A stretch of DNA of 64,000 bases from assembly GCF_021117345.1 (NCBI RefSeq), contig NZ_CP088261.1, positions 124,001-188,000 of the forward strand, read 5' to 3'. The notes beneath the pieces are model-generated. The model was not told the origin of the DNA, ran no database searches, and worked only from the letters and a program-made list of their open reading frames with translations. The position numbers were made by a program, and so were the translations under genes. This DNA comes from Microbacterium sp. cx-55. GTDB taxonomy: Bacteria > Actinomycetota > Actinomycetes > Actinomycetales > Microbacteriaceae. Every line of letters begins with the position of its first letter. The first letter of the stretch is position 1. Positions 25,678 through 32,926 of this stretch are shown one piece after another.

Positions 25678-26685
25678 GTGAGCAACAACTCGGAGAACTC
25701 GACCACTATGCGCGCCGTCATGCACGACGCTTTCGGCAACCCCGCCGACGTCCTGCACGTCGCGGAGACCCCGCTGCCCGAGCCCGGCCCCGGCGCCGTG
25801 CGCGTGCGCGTGCTGCTGTCTCCCATCCACAACCACGACCTCTGGACCGTGCGCGGAACCTACGGCTACAAGCCCGACCTTCCCGCCCGCGCCGGCACCG
25901 AAGCGCTCGGTGTCGTGGATGCGGTCGGTGCGGGCGTCGACACCCTGCAGCCCGGCCAGCGCGTCGTCACCGGCGGCACGTTCGGCGTCTGGGCCGAGTA
26001 CTTCGTCGCGCCCGCGGCGGGCCTCATCCCGGTGCCGGACGGCATCGACGACGCCGCCGCGTCGCAACTCGTCTCGATGCCGTTCAGTGCGCTCAGCCTG
26101 ATCGAGTTCCTCGATCTCGAGCCCGGCGACTGGATCGCGCAGAACACCGCGAACGGTGCCGTCGGTCGGCTGGTCGCGCAGCTCGCGGTCGCGCGCGGCC
26201 TCAACGTGCTGGGGCTCGTCCGTCGTGACGCGGGTGTGGCAGAGCTCGCAGGTCTCGGCATCGGCAACGTCGTCTCGACCGAGTCCGACGACTGGCGCGA
26301 GCGGGCGGCGGCGATCACCCAGGGCGCGCCCATTCGCGCGGGTGTCGACTCCGTCGGCGGGTCCGCCAGCGGCGAAGTGCTGTCGCTTCTCGCTGAGAAC
26401 GGCACGCTCGTCGCGTTCGGTGCGATGTCGTCTCCGATTATGGAGATCGCCTCGGGCGACGTCATCTTCAAGCAGGCCACCGTCAAGGGATTCTGGGGCA
26501 GCAAGGTGAGCTCGTCGATGGAGCCGGCTCGCCGCGCCGCGCTCCTCGGTGAACTCGTCACCCGGGTCGCCGACGGCACGATCACCCTGCCGGTCGCCGC
26601 CACGTACTCGTTCGATCAGATCGCGGATGCCGCGAACGCCAACGGCGAAGCCGGTCGCGTGGGCAAGGTGCTGCTGCGCCCCTGA
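25678..26685 (+). CDS. Zinc-independent MDR oxidoreductase (quinone/2-enoyl reductase-like)
   Basis: A 335-residue medium-chain dehydrogenase/reductase. Residues 11-20 start the GroES-like fold (MRAVMHDAFG). The nucleotide-binding motif is QNTANGAVGRLVAQLAVARG, closest in style to trans-2-enoyl thioester reductases, and the VVRDR-like position reads LGLVRRD, which suggests NADPH. No structural zinc Cys cluster is seen. The GTG at 25678 is chosen over the internal ATG at 25708 because TAGGCT lies exactly 6 nt upstream (25666-25671), the leaderless arrangement seen repeatedly in this window. It is divergent from the molybdenum hydroxylase and stands alone. Confidence 0.85.
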   Translation: MSNNSENSTTMRAVMHDAFGNPADVLHVAETPLPEPGPGAVRVRVLLSPIHNHDLWTVRGTYGYKPDLPARAGTEALGVVDAVGAGVDTLQPGQRVVTGGTFGVWAEYFVAPAAGLIPVPDGIDDAAASQLVSMPFSALSLIEFLDLEPGDWIAQNTANGAVGRLVAQLAVARGLNVLGLVRRDAGVAELAGLGIGNVVSTESDDWRERAAAITQGAPIRAGVDSVGGSASGEVLSLLAENGTLVAFGAMSSPIMEIASGDVIFKQATVKGFWGSKVSSSMEPARRAALLGELVTRVADGTITLPVAATYSFDQIADAANANGEAGRVGKVLLRP

Positions 26686-26700
26686 CGCGCACCGGTGTTC

Positions 26701-26743
26701 GGTCGGATGCGGAGCTTCGGCGCCGCATCCGACCGTCATTTTT
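26701..26743 (+). terminator. Rho-independent terminator after MDR gene
   Basis: GGTCGGATGCGG at 26701-26712 pairs with CCGCATCCGACC at 26723-26734, followed by GTCATTTTT. The 12-bp stem plus T-run is a classical intrinsic terminator. Its stem is formed by an inverted pair of the abundant GGATGCGG octamer. Confidence 0.85.
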
Positions 26744-26762
26744 GGCCGCAGTCCATGAACGC

Positions 26763-26811
26763 ATCGTGAGAGTGTTCTCACGATTGCCCTGTCCGCCATT
26801 TGGTGGACAGG
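26763..26811. promoter_or_regulatory. Two consecutive dyads in orphan intergenic region
   Basis: ATCGTGAGA (26763-26771) and TCTCACGAT (26776-26784) are perfect 9-bp arms with a GTGT spacer. Directly after, CCTGTCCGCC (26788-26797) pairs with GGTGGACAGG (26802-26811). An AT-richer stretch TGTTACGTTAGCTT follows at about 26817-26830. It looks like an operator/promoter region, but no plus-strand gene follows. Confidence 0.45.
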
Positions 26812-26929
26812 AGTGGTGTTACGTTAGCTTCCGTTCCGAACGAGTACTGGGGGTACTGGAACGGGACAACTGGGGGGTTGACCGGGGGAAATGGTCGCGC
26901 ATGGGGACGCAGACCAACTTTTTTCTGGG

Positions 26930-26975
26930 GGTTCCCTCGCGATGCGGGGACTCGAGCCCGCATCGCGAGGGAACC
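26930..26975 (-). terminator. Perfect 19-bp inverted repeat after nucleoside phosphorylase gene
   Basis: GGTTCCCTCGCGATGCGGG at 26930-26948 pairs perfectly with 26957-26975 across an 8-nt loop. It lies 68 bp beyond the minus-strand phosphorylase stop. A T6 run on the plus strand (26919-26924) is on the wrong strand for a U-tail, so termination would be of the tail-less type. Confidence 0.55.
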
Positions 26976-27043
26976 AAGAACCCCGCCATCCGGGGTCGCC
27001 GACAGGGTCGTCCGACTTCCGCGCAGACGACCCGCGTGAGCGT

Positions 27044-27811
27044 CTACAGCTCCAGGTCGACAGCCGTCTCGAGCGCCGCCTCGATCGACCGCATCCACCC
27101 GTCCTTCAGGGCCGTGTTCTTCTCGTCGTAGAGCGACGATCCGTCGACGAGGTTGCTGGAGCACGCGCACACCATGCCGGCGCGCAGGCCGCGCATCCGG
27201 GCGACGATGTAGAGGGCGGATGCCTCCATCTCGACGTTGAGGATCCCCATACGCTGCAGCTGGTCGATCCACTCGGGGGTTTCGGCGTAGAAGGCGTCGT
27301 CGCTCACGCTGATGCCGGTGTGCGACCGCGTGCCGGCCGCATCCGCCAGCCGCGCGGAGTGTCCCGCGAGCGCGAGCGTGAGGCCCAGGTCGGGCACGGC
27401 CGGGAAACCCTTCGGCAGATACGCGTCGGTCGTGCCGTCGTTGCGGAAGCTGCCCTCGCTCACGAGCAGGTCGCCCGGCTCGATTCCGGGCTGCACGGCG
27501 GCCGAACTGCCGACGCGGATGAAGCTCGTGACTCCGACGCGGGCCAGCTCCTCCACCGCGATCGCGGTCGACGGGCACCCCATGCCGGTGGACGTCGCGG
27601 TGATGTGGCGACCCTTGTAGTAGCCCGTCATCGTGCGGTGCTCGCGGTTGTGCGCGACCTCGCGGACGTCGGTCAGGAACTCGGCGACGAGCGGAACGCG
27701 GAACGGATCGCCGGGCAGCAGGGCGACGGATGAGACCTCGCCCGGCGCGATGCCGATATGGTACTGACGGGCCGTGAGGCCGGCCTGGGATTTGTCGACG
27801 GGTGCGGACAT
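27044..27811 (-). CDS. Nucleoside phosphorylase (uridine phosphorylase-like)
   Basis: A 255-residue enzyme of the PNP/UDP phosphorylase family I. AAGGAG sits 9 nt before the ATG. Phosphate-binding motifs are LLPGDPFRV near residue 32 and VRVGSSAAVQPGIEPGDLLV. The ribose/base-binding segment NVEMEASALYIVARM has the Glu-Met-Glu triad. It cleaves a nucleoside with phosphate to ribose-1-phosphate and free base in the cytosol. PGDPFR and RVGSS favour the uridine phosphorylase side over trimeric PNP, but purine activity cannot be excluded. It is monocistronic and fits the nucleobase-processing theme of this region. Confidence 0.9.
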   Translation of the reverse strand: MSAPVDKSQAGLTARQYHIGIAPGEVSSVALLPGDPFRVPLVAEFLTDVREVAHNREHRTMTGYYKGRHITATSTGMGCPSTAIAVEELARVGVTSFIRVGSSAAVQPGIEPGDLLVSEGSFRNDGTTDAYLPKGFPAVPDLGLTLALAGHSARLADAAGTRSHTGISVSDDAFYAETPEWIDQLQRMGILNVEMEASALYIVARMRGLRAGMVCACSSNLVDGSSLYDEKNTALKDGWMRSIEAALETAVDLEL

Positions 27812-28001
27812 AGTCGCTCTCCTTGCGGGTCTGGACGATTCGGATTCGTCGCAGTCCCCGCCCTGACCCGTCGAGGTCATGGTGATAGGACACGCTTCGC
27901 CGGCGAGATTAGCACCGCCTATGTCCTGGGGGACGCGGGCGCGGTCGGGCGCGGTCGTGTGGCGCGGTGGGGCGGGGTCTCTGGCGCGGTCGGTGCAAGC
28001 T

Positions 28002-28065
28002 AACTCCTCCACATCGCGTCGGCTGCGGCGTGTGGGTGCGTCTCGGGGTGCATTTTGGAGGAGTT
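28002..28065. repeat. CTCCTCC/GGAGGAG palindromic element, copy 1
   Basis: AACTCCTCCA at 28002-28011 pairs with TGGAGGAGTT at 28056-28065. Total length is 64 bp. The left arm is followed by CATCGCGTCGG, which is conserved in copy 2. Confidence 0.8.
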
Positions 28066-28150
28066 GTCCCGTCGGCTGCGGGGTGGTGTGGTGCGGTGGG
28101 TCGCGGTCGGGATCGTCTGGCGCGGTCGTCTGGCGCCGTCTGCGGAGGCT

Positions 28151-28213
28151 AAATCCTCCACATCGCGTCGGTCGCGGCATGCGGGCGGGCCCAGGGCGAC
28201 TTTTGGAGGAGTT
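28151..28213. repeat. CTCCTCC/GGAGGAG palindromic element, copy 2
   Basis: AAATCCTCCA at 28151-28160 with TGGAGGAGTT at 28204-28213, 63 bp in all. It shares GCTAA-TCCTCCACATCGCG with copy 1. A third copy is at 55464-55526. Confidence 0.8.
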
Positions 28214-28385
28214 ATCGCATCGGTTGCGGGGGTGCCGTGCTGCGAGCATCGGCCGGGGGTGCGGTTCCGCGAGCGCTGGCGCGGATGCTGTGGGCGCGGG
28301 CGCCGACGCGGATGCTGCGAACCGCCCCGGCTCGACGCGCGCTGCGCTAGTGCGAGCCGCGCTGCCGTAGTGCGAGCCGCGCCCG

Positions 28386-29696
28386 CTAGGCGTGTACGAC
28401 CGCGCAGGACGCGGAGCCGACGGCGGTGGCCGGGGCGCCGGGTGCAGCGGCGGAGCCGACGGTGGTGCTCGGCGCGTCCTGGGCGGTGGTCGATGACGCC
28501 GCGTCTAGCACCACGCCCTCGGGCGCCGCGGGGCGCCGGTGCAGCGGTCCGCGGAGTTCGCCGAGCGGACGACCCGAGCCGCCGTGCCGCGCGGCCACGA
28601 TCTCGGCAATGGCGGCGACGGCGGTCTCATCCGGGGTGGCGCCGCCGAGGTCGAGGCCGAGCGGGGAATGGAGGCGGGCGATGTCCGCATCCGGAACTCC
28701 GGCGTCTCGCAGCAGGTCCGCGCGACGCGCGACCGTAGACCGGGCACCGAGCGCGCCGACGAAGCCGATCGGCAGTGCCAGCGCGGCCTGAAGCGCGGGG
28801 ATGTCGAGGCGCACATCGTGGGTGAGGACGACGACCGCGGTGCGCTCATCGATGTCGTCGGGCCCGAGCGCGGCGAGGTACTCGTGCGGCATTCCGGTGT
28901 GCAGTTCGTGGGCGTCGGGGAAGCGTTCGGGGGTGACGAGCAACTCCCACACGTCGCACACGGTGACGGCGAACCCGGCGGACGTCGCGATCCGGCTGAG
29001 GGCGGCGGCGTGCTCGCCCGCGCCCATCAGCAGCAGGCGCGGACGCGGCGCCGAGACGACGACCAGGATCGGGGTGCCCGACGCGTCCACGGTGAGTTCG
29101 CTCTGGCCGCGGGTGCTCTGCGCCGAGGCGCGCGGGGCGGCAGTGTGCTGGCCGGAGGTGATCTGCACGGTGGGGTTCTGTGCGGGGGTGCTCTGCGGAG
29201 CACCGTCCGGAATGGCGGAGTTCTGGAGGGCGACGATCTCGCCGGCCCGGGGGCCTGCCGCGATGATCCCGACGCTGCTGCGACGGTCGGCGGCGGCGCG
29301 CTCGAGCGCGTCGATCGCGACGTGGTCGTCGGGGCGGAGCACGCTGATCACGGCGTCGATCGATCCGCCGCAGGCAAGTCCCGTCGCGAAGGCTTGATCG
29401 TCGCTGAAGCCGAAGCTGGCGGCAGTGCCGCTGCGAGTGTCGCCGCTGCGGGCGATGCCGCGGCGACCGCCCCGAGCGATGTCGTCGGACCCGGCGAGCG
29501 TGGCGAGCGAGAGCGCGACGGCGTCGGCTTCGACGCATCCGCCCGAGATCGAACCGATCACGCGGGCGTCCCGTGTGACGGCCATCGCCGAGCCGACGCC
29601 GCGGGGCGCGCTTCGGGCCACTCCGGTGACGGTCACGGTGGCGACGGTCTCTCCGGCACGCAGCAGCGGCAGCAGGTCGCGGGCGAGTTCGAGCAT
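28386..29696 (-). CDS. xdhC: XdhC/CoxI-family molybdenum enzyme maturation protein
   Basis: A 436-residue protein. The N-terminal XdhC/CoxI domain includes ARSAPRGVGSAMAV and SISGGCVEADAV. The C-terminal XdhC Rossmann domain includes LLMGAGEHAAALSRIA, VVLTHDVRLDIPALQAAL and GFVGALGARSTVARR. The middle (about residues 165-215) is a Ser/Thr/Gln-rich insert. XdhC proteins bind and sulfurate the molybdenum cofactor before insertion into xanthine-dehydrogenase-type enzymes, so the client is probably the hydroxylase at 21733-25535. ATG at 29696 is chosen because TAGCGT lies exactly 6 nt upstream; a GTG at 29702 would abut that hexamer. It is divergent from the MocA-like gene. Confidence 0.88.
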   Translation of the reverse strand: MLELARDLLPLLRAGETVATVTVTGVARSAPRGVGSAMAVTRDARVIGSISGGCVEADAVALSLATLAGSDDIARGGRRGIARSGDTRSGTAASFGFSDDQAFATGLACGGSIDAVISVLRPDDHVAIDALERAAADRRSSVGIIAAGPRAGEIVALQNSAIPDGAPQSTPAQNPTVQITSGQHTAAPRASAQSTRGQSELTVDASGTPILVVVSAPRPRLLLMGAGEHAAALSRIATSAGFAVTVCDVWELLVTPERFPDAHELHTGMPHEYLAALGPDDIDERTAVVVLTHDVRLDIPALQAALALPIGFVGALGARSTVARRADLLRDAGVPDADIARLHSPLGLDLGGATPDETAVAAIAEIVAARHGGSGRPLGELRGPLHRRPAAPEGVVLDAASSTTAQDAPSTTVGSAAAPGAPATAVGSASCAVVHA

Positions 29697-29702
29697 GCTC
29701 AC

Positions 29703-29737
29703 ACGCTAATCGCCCTGTGTTTCCTGCGCGCTACGCT
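29703..29737. promoter_or_regulatory. Compact divergent promoter of xdhC and MocA-like gene
   Basis: For xdhC (minus strand), TAGCGT at 29703-29708 lies 6 nt before the ATG. For the MocA-like gene (plus strand), TACGCT at 29732-29737 lies 9 nt before the ATG. Between them sits the 12-bp motif AGGAAACACAGG (minus strand, 29714-29725), shared with the molybdenum hydroxylase promoter region. Confidence 0.6.
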
Positions 29738-29746
29738 GTGCGAACC

Positions 29747-30586
29747 ATGCATCCGGCGCCCTCCGACACCCGTGTCGTCGGGTTGGTGCTGGCGGCCGGG
29801 GCGGGCTCGCGATTCGGCGGACCCAAGGGCCTCGCGCGCACCACCGAAGGCGAAGCGTGGGTGGCCCGCGCGGTGCGGACCCTGCGGGACGGCGGATGCG
29901 GAACGGTGCTCGTGGCGGTCGGCGCCGCCGCCGAGGAGGTCGCGGCGCTCGTGCCGCCGGACGCGACCGTCGTGCGGGCCGAGGATTGGGCGGTGGGGCT
30001 TTCCGCGTCGCTTCGCGCGGGCCTGCGGGCGGCGATTCCCGAGCCGGAGCGGGATGCGGAGTGGGAGCAGGCGGCCGAGTCGGAGCAGGCGGCCGAGCCG
30101 GAGCCGGCGGCCAAGCCGGAGGGGGCGGCGGAGCGAGAGCAAGCGACCGGGCCGGAGCGGGATGCGGAGCCGACGCCGAATGCGGCGCCGGAGCAGGCGG
30201 CGGAGCCGACGCCGGATGCGGAGCGAGAGCAGGCGGTGGACCGTCGCCGCGAGGCGGTGCCCGCCGAGCGGCGGGTGTCGTACCGCGGCCCGGACGCGGT
30301 GCTCGTCGTGACGGTGGATACCCCTGAGCTGCCCGCGTCGGCGGTCGCGCGGGTGATCCGAGCCGGCGGGCGGGGTGACGCTGGTCTGGGCCTCGAATCC
30401 GCGCTCGTGCAGGCGGCGTACGCCGGCCGTCCCGGTCACCCCGTGTTGATCGGTCGCGCGCACGTGCCCGCGGTCGTTGCCGCGCTCCGTGGCGATCGCG
30501 GCGCAGGCCCGTTCCTCGCTGCGCACGGAGCCGTTGCCGTCGAATGCAGTGACCTCTGGTCGGGCGCGGACGTCGATCGCCGCTGA
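29747..30586 (+). CDS. MocA-like molybdenum cofactor nucleotidyltransferase with low-complexity insert
   Basis: A 279-residue nucleotidyltransferase. The signature LAAGAGSRFGGPK is at residues 15-27, the usual loop for NTP binding in MobA/MocA enzymes, and VTVDTPELPASAV (189-201) carries the metal-binding Asp. GRPGHPVLIGR (227-237) is typical of MocA/YgfJ-like cytidylyltransferases. Residues of about 99-172 are an Ala/Glu/Pro insert of degenerate repeats (ERDAEWEQAAESEQAAEPEP) between conserved blocks, absent from typical family members of about 190-200 residues. It should convert molybdopterin to its CMP form for the nearby molybdenum hydroxylase (inference from context). It is divergent from xdhC. 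Confidence 0.82.
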   Translation: MHPAPSDTRVVGLVLAAGAGSRFGGPKGLARTTEGEAWVARAVRTLRDGGCGTVLVAVGAAAEEVAALVPPDATVVRAEDWAVGLSASLRAGLRAAIPEPERDAEWEQAAESEQAAEPEPAAKPEGAAEREQATGPERDAEPTPNAAPEQAAEPTPDAEREQAVDRRREAVPAERRVSYRGPDAVLVVTVDTPELPASAVARVIRAGGRGDAGLGLESALVQAAYAGRPGHPVLIGRAHVPAVVAALRGDRGAGPFLAAHGAVAVECSDLWSGADVDRR

Positions 30587-30779
30587 GCGGGATGGTGCCG
30601 ACGAGCGGTCGGTGTGCGCGGTCGGCGGCTGCGATGCCGGACGTCCGGTCGTCGTTGCCGGCCTCTCGAGTGCGGTCTCCCACTTGTCCTCCACAGGCCC
30701 GATATGTGGGGACTTATACACAGCTGACCGGGAATTTCTCCTGCAACCCGATGTCGGAGGCTCTCTGCAGAATGGAGTC
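30587..30779. other. Intergenic region, no gene seen
   Basis: A 193-bp gap between the MocA-like and HNH genes. It contains an AT-richer stretch (TGTGGGGACTTATACACAGCTG at 30706-30727) that may hold the promoter of the HNH gene. A CAGAAT hexamer lies 6 nt before the ATG at 30780. Confidence 0.35.
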
Positions 30780-32318
30780 ATGGCCCTCACCGCTCTCGAC
30801 CCGACCGACACGCACCTGGCTGCGCTCGTCCGACTGTCGAGCCATGCCGACGACGTCGCCGGCGCGCTGCTGGCGGACAACGGACCATCGGCGCTCGCCG
30901 ATCCGGACCTCGTGCAGGCGCTCACGGTTGCCGGCGGCATCCTCCGGCGCGTCGAGTCGATGCTCGTCGAAGTGACGGGCGAGGCGTCGCGGCGCTCCGC
31001 CACCGCGGTGAGAGAGGCGCGGCTGACGACGCGGTGGGGGTGCCACGATGTCAGCGAGCTGGTTCAGCGCGCGACGCTCGTCGCCCCTGCGACGGCCGGT
31101 CGGTGGCAGCGTGCCGCACGATCCGTTGTTCGCGATGTTTCGCCGTCGACGGGCGAGTGGCTTCCCGCGCCGCTCCCGGCCACGCGAGAGGCGCTCCTCG
31201 AGGGGGTGATCGGTGTCGACGGCATCCTGGCGATCGCCGCGCCGCTCGCCGATCTCGACCGCCGGGTGTCCCGCGACGCGGTACTCGACGCGGATGCGGC
31301 GCTCGCCGCATCCGCCCGCGGGTGCGGTTCTGATTCGGCGCCGCCCGCCTCTGCCGATCTCCTGCGCTTGCAGGCGGCCGCGTGGTCGATGATGCTCGAC
31401 CAAGACGGTGCGGAGCCGCGCGAGAGTCGGGCGCTTCGCCGCCGGGGCGTGAGCCTGGGTTCCCAGCGGGAGGGGCTCGTGCCCATCCGCGGGGAGCTAC
31501 TGCCCGAGGTTGCCGCGCAGCTCCAGCGCATCTTCGACGCCCTGTGCTCGCCGCGCGCCGACGACTCTGCGGGTGGCGTGAGGTTTCGACCCGAGGGAGT
31601 GGATGCCGGCGATCCCGCCGGCGATCCGCTGGGCGAGCAGTCTGCCGGCGAGACGCGGGCCGACCAGTCCGCCGCCGAGATGCCGGGCGATGAGGTGTGG
31701 ACGTCCGGCGTGCCGATCGATGACCGCCGGGCGCCGCAGAAGCGTCACGACGCGCTCGCCACCGCGCTGTTCGCGGCAGCGGCCAGCGGAGAACTGCCCA
31801 CGGTCGGAGGAGCCGCGCCGACCCTGGTCGTCTCGGTGCGAGAAGACGACCTCGTGAGCGGCCGCGGGTGGGCGCACGCTGCCGGCACGGATGAGCCGCT
31901 GTCGATGGCGGCGGCTCGATGGGTGGCGTGCGCGGGAGTCCTGCAGCGTGTGGCGATGAACGGCGAAGGGCGCATTCTCCGACTCGGCACGGAGGAGCGG
32001 GTGTTCAACCGCCACCAGCGTCGGGCGATCGCGCTTCGCGACGGCGGATGCCTCACACCCGGATGCGGAGTACCCGCGGCCTGGTGCGAAGTTCATCACG
32101 TGACCGAGCACGCGCGGGGAGGGCCCACGCACACCGACAACGGGGTGTTGTTGTGCTGGTTTCATCATCGATTCCTCGATGCGAGCGGATGGGAGATCCG
32201 TATGAACCGCGGTGTTCCCGAGCTGCGGGCGCCCGGATGGATCGATGCGCAGCGCCGCTGGCGGCGCGTGACGTCTTCGAAGACCCGGCTGGCGGACCGG
32301 ATCGTCCGGCGGACGTGA
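30780..32318 (+). CDS. DUF222 / 13E12-repeat protein with HNH endonuclease domain
   Basis: A 512-residue protein. The first roughly 380 residues form the helical DUF222 region of actinobacterial 13E12-family proteins. The C terminus holds an HNH nuclease: CGVPAAWCEVHHVTEHARGG gives the zinc-like Cys and the H-H, followed by HTDNGVLLCWFHHR. ATG at 30780 is chosen because it begins a good N-terminal helix and the sequence upstream does not read as protein. Such genes are multicopy in actinobacteria and their role is unknown; some are considered mobile-element related. A less conserved Ala/Gly/Glu-rich spacer lies at about residues 275-315. Confidence 0.88.
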   Translation: MALTALDPTDTHLAALVRLSSHADDVAGALLADNGPSALADPDLVQALTVAGGILRRVESMLVEVTGEASRRSATAVREARLTTRWGCHDVSELVQRATLVAPATAGRWQRAARSVVRDVSPSTGEWLPAPLPATREALLEGVIGVDGILAIAAPLADLDRRVSRDAVLDADAALAASARGCGSDSAPPASADLLRLQAAAWSMMLDQDGAEPRESRALRRRGVSLGSQREGLVPIRGELLPEVAAQLQRIFDALCSPRADDSAGGVRFRPEGVDAGDPAGDPLGEQSAGETRADQSAAEMPGDEVWTSGVPIDDRRAPQKRHDALATALFAAAASGELPTVGGAAPTLVVSVREDDLVSGRGWAHAAGTDEPLSMAAARWVACAGVLQRVAMNGEGRILRLGTEERVFNRHQRRAIALRDGGCLTPGCGVPAAWCEVHHVTEHARGGPTHTDNGVLLCWFHHRFLDASGWEIRMNRGVPELRAPGWIDAQRRWRRVTSSKTRLADRIVRRT

Positions 32319-32555
32319 GCGGAGGGAGCGGATGTGAGCGGCCGGAGCGGTCGCGCACGGATGGTGCGGCGGAGCGGGCGGAGCGAACGCGCGCGGGTGG
32401 AGTGGGCGGAGCGAACAAGCCCGGGCGGAGCATGCGTGCGCGGGGCGAGGAGTGGGGTCCGCCACGTCGCAGTGAGCGGCATGCCGGAACGATGGCTGCC
32501 GGCGACGCGCTCATCCACCCTGCCCGGAAAGCTCGTGGGATGGCACGCTGGGTTC
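32319..32555. other. Intergenic low-complexity DNA
   Basis: A 237-bp gap with purine-rich degenerate repeats of GGAGCGGGCGGAGCGAAC type (32319-32450). No gene or clear hairpin was found. CACGCT lies 6 nt before the next ATG. Confidence 0.4.
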
Positions 32556-32924
32556 ATGATCCTCGAGCACGCGATCCTGCCGGTGCGCGCCGGTGCCGCA
32601 TCCGACTTCGAGGCGGCGTTCGCGGCGGCGCGCCCGCTCATCGCCGCGCAGCCCGGATTCCGGTCGCTGCGACTCTCGCGATCCGTCGAGACGCCGCAGC
32701 ACTATCTGCTGCTCGTGGAGTGGGATTCCGTGGCGGCGCACACCGAGGGGTTCCGGGAGTCGGCGGCGTACGAGGAATGGAAAGGTCTCCTGCACCACTT
32801 CTACGAGCCGTTCCCGGTCGTCGAGCACTTCGTTCCGGTCGACGTCGATGGCGCGCGGGCAGAGTCGTCGTCCGGCGACACTGCCACCCCCGCGCACGCG
32901 GCGATCGCGCCCGAAGGAGTGTGA
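32556..32924 (+). CDS. Antibiotic-biosynthesis-monooxygenase (ABM) domain protein
   Basis: A 122-residue protein with a ferredoxin-like ABM dimer fold. ILEHAILPVRAGAASDFEAAF starts the domain, followed by LRLSRSVETPQHYLLLVEW with a Trp typical of the family, and FYEPFPVVEHFVPV at its end. The last roughly 20 residues are a disordered Ser/Ala tail. Relatives include small monooxygenases and haem-degrading enzymes, but most are uncharacterised; haem ligation is not evident here. Its stop is 2 bp before the start of the next gene, so the two are probably cotranscribed. Confidence 0.8.
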   Translation: MILEHAILPVRAGAASDFEAAFAAARPLIAAQPGFRSLRLSRSVETPQHYLLLVEWDSVAAHTEGFRESAAYEEWKGLLHHFYEPFPVVEHFVPVDVDGARAESSSGDTATPAHAAIAPEGV

Positions 32925-32926
32925 CG

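Larger units (their letters stand above)
27812..28385. other. 574-bp intergenic region without genes, two palindromic repeats
   Basis: No credible gene is seen between the phosphorylase and XdhC genes. The region holds two copies of the ACTCCTCCA-type palindrome (28002-28065 and 28151-28213) and GC-skewed low-complexity DNA. The last 60 bp before the XdhC stop carry a duplicated GTGCGAGCCGCGCT sequence (about 28350-28383). Confidence 0.6.

Noticed and set aside
26930..26975. Perfect 19-bp inverted repeat as a tRNA or phage attachment site
   Set aside because: It does not fold into a cloverleaf, has no direct-repeat partner, and no integrase gene is in the window.
28264..28385. Small gene between the phosphorylase and XdhC genes
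   Set aside because: Frames here give only Ala/Arg low-complexity translations without a ribosome binding site, and the DNA is made of short duplications.
30780..32318. HNH protein as an intron-encoded homing endonuclease or active mobile element
   Set aside because: The DUF222 region, the full-length reading frame and the lack of terminal repeats or an interrupted host gene match the ordinary actinobacterial 13E12 family.
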